From NCBI RefSeq assembly GCF_001636345.1, contig NZ_KV440945.1, positions 3,181,354 to 3,245,353 on the forward strand: DNA of 64,000 nt. Reading direction: 5' to 3'. The stretch's first letter is position 1. Every line of letters starts with the position of its first letter. The translations under genes were made by a program, and so were the position numbers. Source of the DNA: Cytobacillus gottheilii (lineage in GTDB: Bacteria; Bacillota; Bacilli; Bacillales; Cytobacillaceae). Shown one piece after another: positions 62,189 through 64,000 of this stretch. The notes under the pieces were generated by a model. It was not told where the DNA came from. It saw nothing but the letters and a program-made list of their open reading frames with translations, and made no database searches.

Positions 62189-64000
62189 GCTCATCCACCT
62201 CCTTTTTAATACGATCAAGCACTTCTTCTTTCGACTGTGTATTTAAAAGCCTGAAACTATTACTTTCAATTGAGTCGTCAAATTGACATACCGACTTATA
62301 TTCACAGAAGGTGCATGGTGTTTGCTCTTTTAATTTATAAGGAGAAATATGAACATTTCCGCTCATAATTTCATTACCTGAGTGAATATACTTCCGCCGC
62401 ACAAAGCTTCGTAAAGAGTCAAACTCCTGCTTGCTCGCAATTTTGGATTTTTTAGAAATCGAACCATCCTTTTTAAAGCCGGCAGATACGATGGCAGAGT
62501 CACTATTATCAATTGATTGGTCCATCAGGCGAATCACATTTTCTTCACCGAGCATAAGACCTTGCATTTTAAACTTCTTCATAAATTCCTGTTCCAGATC
62601 TTCTTCTTTGAGCATTTTACTGACTGCTAACATTGGGTTATGCACATGGAAATATAACACCCCTGCAGGGAATGCCTTATTTCCGACCAGTGTTTCAGAA
62701 TGAGCAATGATGATGTCTAAATAAGTGAGCATTTGCATGGCAAGCCCATAATACACTTCATTGACGTTTAAATCTTTACTGCTTGATTTATAGTCTATGA
62801 CTCTTAAAAAGATGCCTTGATCATCCTCTGCTTTATCAACACGGTCAATTCGGCCGACAAGCTCCATTTTCACTCCGTTTTTAAGCGGGAAGGTCATGGA
62901 TGGCAGTTCAGCCTTTGGACCAAATCCTAATTCCAATCCAACTGGTGCAAAGCCGCTTACCTTCGCATGTTCTCCCAAGATAAAGGAAGCTCTCGTAATA
63001 ATCTGCTCTAGCTTTCTTTTTATATAGTAATGACGGTTGGAGCTTAAGAGAATTTCATTTTGAAGCTTTGGAGCCAGGAGCTCGACTGCTTCCTTGGCCA
63101 AAATTTCAAATTGATCCCGAGTCAGCTTGTCCCATGCCATCTTTTTCACACTGATGGTTTCAGCAATATATTTAAGTGCTGCATGAAACAGCTCCCCAAT
63201 ATCCGGCGCATCCAGACGGAAGATCTGACGCTCTCTCAGCTTTAAGCCATGCTGCGCAAAATGAGAGAATGGACAGCTATGATACAGCTCCATTCGTGAA
63301 ACACTTGCGAGAATATGATCTCCATAAAGCTCTTTCGTCATATCCTCACTTAAATTTTCTGTCCTATTTTCATAGGTTAAACTCTCTAAAACATGTCCTG
63401 CTGTTTCTCTCCATTGGTCACTTTCCATATAGAGATTATAGACATCCCACCATAAATCATAGATATGGTAGTTTCTTTTCTTCAACTGAAGCTGTGATGT
63501 TAAAAAGGTTAATGCGGTTTGATAACCTGCCGCATATTCAACCTGCTTCTCTTCAGGCAATTCAAACGGATCTGCCATATAAAAATCTTCCTGCATCTCT
63601 GGAAAGGTATCAGTGAATTTTTTAATATAAGGAGATGGCAGCAGTGCTTTTCCTTCTTCAGTTGCTAATGGATAACTGATATAGAGCTCTTCTGAAGAAG
63701 ATACAAACGCTTTATACGCAATAAATTCCTCATCAAGCAGCTTCGTTCTTGTGCTTGGAGCTATTTTCATGCCAGCTGCAAGCAGTGCTTCACGATCCTG
63801 ATCAGCTAACACGCCATCTTCAGGAAACTTAGCAGGAAGAACTCCTTCATTTAGACCAATCACAAAAGAAGTTTTTATATTGGATAAGCGTGAACGTTCC
63901 ATATCGGCAACTATTACTTGATCAATTGCAGGCGGAACGAGTGAAAATTGGAGTGATTCCATTCCTGCTTCTAGGATAGAAGCAAATTTTTGCAGCGCCA
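62166..64000 (-). CDS. addB: Helicase-exonuclease AddB (RexB), C-terminal half; runs off the window
   Basis: The frame is open from 62166 to the right edge (about 611 codons); the N-terminal half is outside the window. It has the AddB nuclease domain (VIDYKSSSKDLN) and its iron-sulfur cluster ligands: a cysteine in YHSCPFSHFA and the C-terminal TPCTFCEYKSVCQFD. The helicase-like part is seen as IVADMERSRLSNIKTSFVIGLNEGVLP. AddAB degrades DNA ends until it meets Chi. It is cotranscribed with addA. Confidence 0.95.
   Translation of the reverse strand, partial: ALQKFASILEAGMESLQFSLVPPAIDQVIVADMERSRLSNIKTSFVIGLNEGVLPAKFPEDGVLADQDREALLAAGMKIAPSTRTKLLDEEFIAYKAFVSSSEELYISYPLATEEGKALLPSPYIKKFTDTFPEMQEDFYMADPFELPEEKQVEYAAGYQTALTFLTSQLQLKKRNYHIYDLWWDVYNLYMESDQWRETAGHVLESLTYENRTENLSEDMTKELYGDHILASVSRMELYHSCPFSHFAQHGLKLRERQIFRLDAPDIGELFHAALKYIAETISVKKMAWDKLTRDQFEILAKEAVELLAPKLQNEILLSSNRHYYIKRKLEQIITRASFILGEHAKVSGFAPVGLELGFGPKAELPSMTFPLKNGVKMELVGRIDRVDKAEDDQGIFLRVIDYKSSSKDLNVNEVYYGLAMQMLTYLDIIIAHSETLVGNKAFPAGVLYFHVHNPMLAVSKMLKEEDLEQEFMKKFKMQGLMLGEENVIRLMDQSIDNSDSAIVSAGFKKDGSISKKSKIASKQEFDSLRSFVRRKYIHSGNEIMSGNVHISPYKLKEQTPCTFCEYKSVCQFDDSIESNSFRLLNTQSKEEVLDRIKKEVDEHENNDTA

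Overview
The window is chromosomal DNA of an endospore-forming member of the Bacillaceae. It is AT-rich, has strong AGGAGG-type ribosome binding sites, many TTG/GTG starts and oppositely oriented operons separated by intrinsic terminators. The gene order follows the B. subtilis segment running from addB through yis, yit, arg, yja and fab to app, read backwards, with blocks inserted. It is not B. subtilis itself: clpB, DUF3813 and DUF3941 genes are present, and an Fnr/molybdenum-cofactor block and a maltodextrin block are inserted.

Layout, left to right. 1-1.4 kb: start of an oligopeptide transporter ATPase gene (appD) and the metalloprotease-like yjaZ. 1.5-7.4 kb: fabHF (fatty acid initiation and elongation, with a FapR-type operator), a small unknown gene, med-comZ (competence) and yjaU/yjaV. 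7.4-7.8 kb: a GC-rich tandem palindromic repeat. 7.8-12 kb: yjzD, clpB with a CtsR operator, yjzC and an UppP homologue. 12-21.5 kb: one arginine operon, argC-argJ-argB-argD-carA-carB-argF. 21.7-28.2 kb: an oxygen-limitation block made of two Fnr regulators flanking ywiC, mobB, moeA, the di-iron repair gene scdA and moaA. Fnr-box class II promoters are readable upstream of scdA and ywiC. 28.2-36 kb: the yit region (a DsrE-like protein, yitW, yitV, yitU, two very small genes, ipi, yitT, yitS, a DUF3941 gene, cvfB/yitL, yitK). 36-46 kb: a GNAT, an SDR, then a maltodextrin regulon (LacI regulator, membrane-anchored alpha-amylase, mdxG-mdxF-mdxE, and divergent mdxD) with LacI-type operators and cre-like sites between mdxE and mdxD. 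46-56 kb: MATE transporter (yisQ), asnO, a possibly structured leader before yisN, a FIST-PAS-GGDEF-EAL protein, yisL, yisK and a DUF418 membrane protein. 56.4-58.4 kb: gerPA-PF spore coat/germination operon. 58.4-64 kb: addA and the 3' part of addB (recombination nuclease).

Most of the window is conserved core Bacillus content. The parts I found most worth a second look are the Fnr-flanked anaerobic block with its readable boxes, the tandem palindromic element at 7.5-7.8 kb, the apparent frame break at the start of yjaZ, the two-domain Ipi, the degenerate GGDEF motif in the FIST-PAS-GGDEF-EAL protein, and the leader upstream of yisN. I did not find a clearly new defence or mobile system. There are no rRNA, tRNA, CRISPR, transposase or phage genes that I can see.
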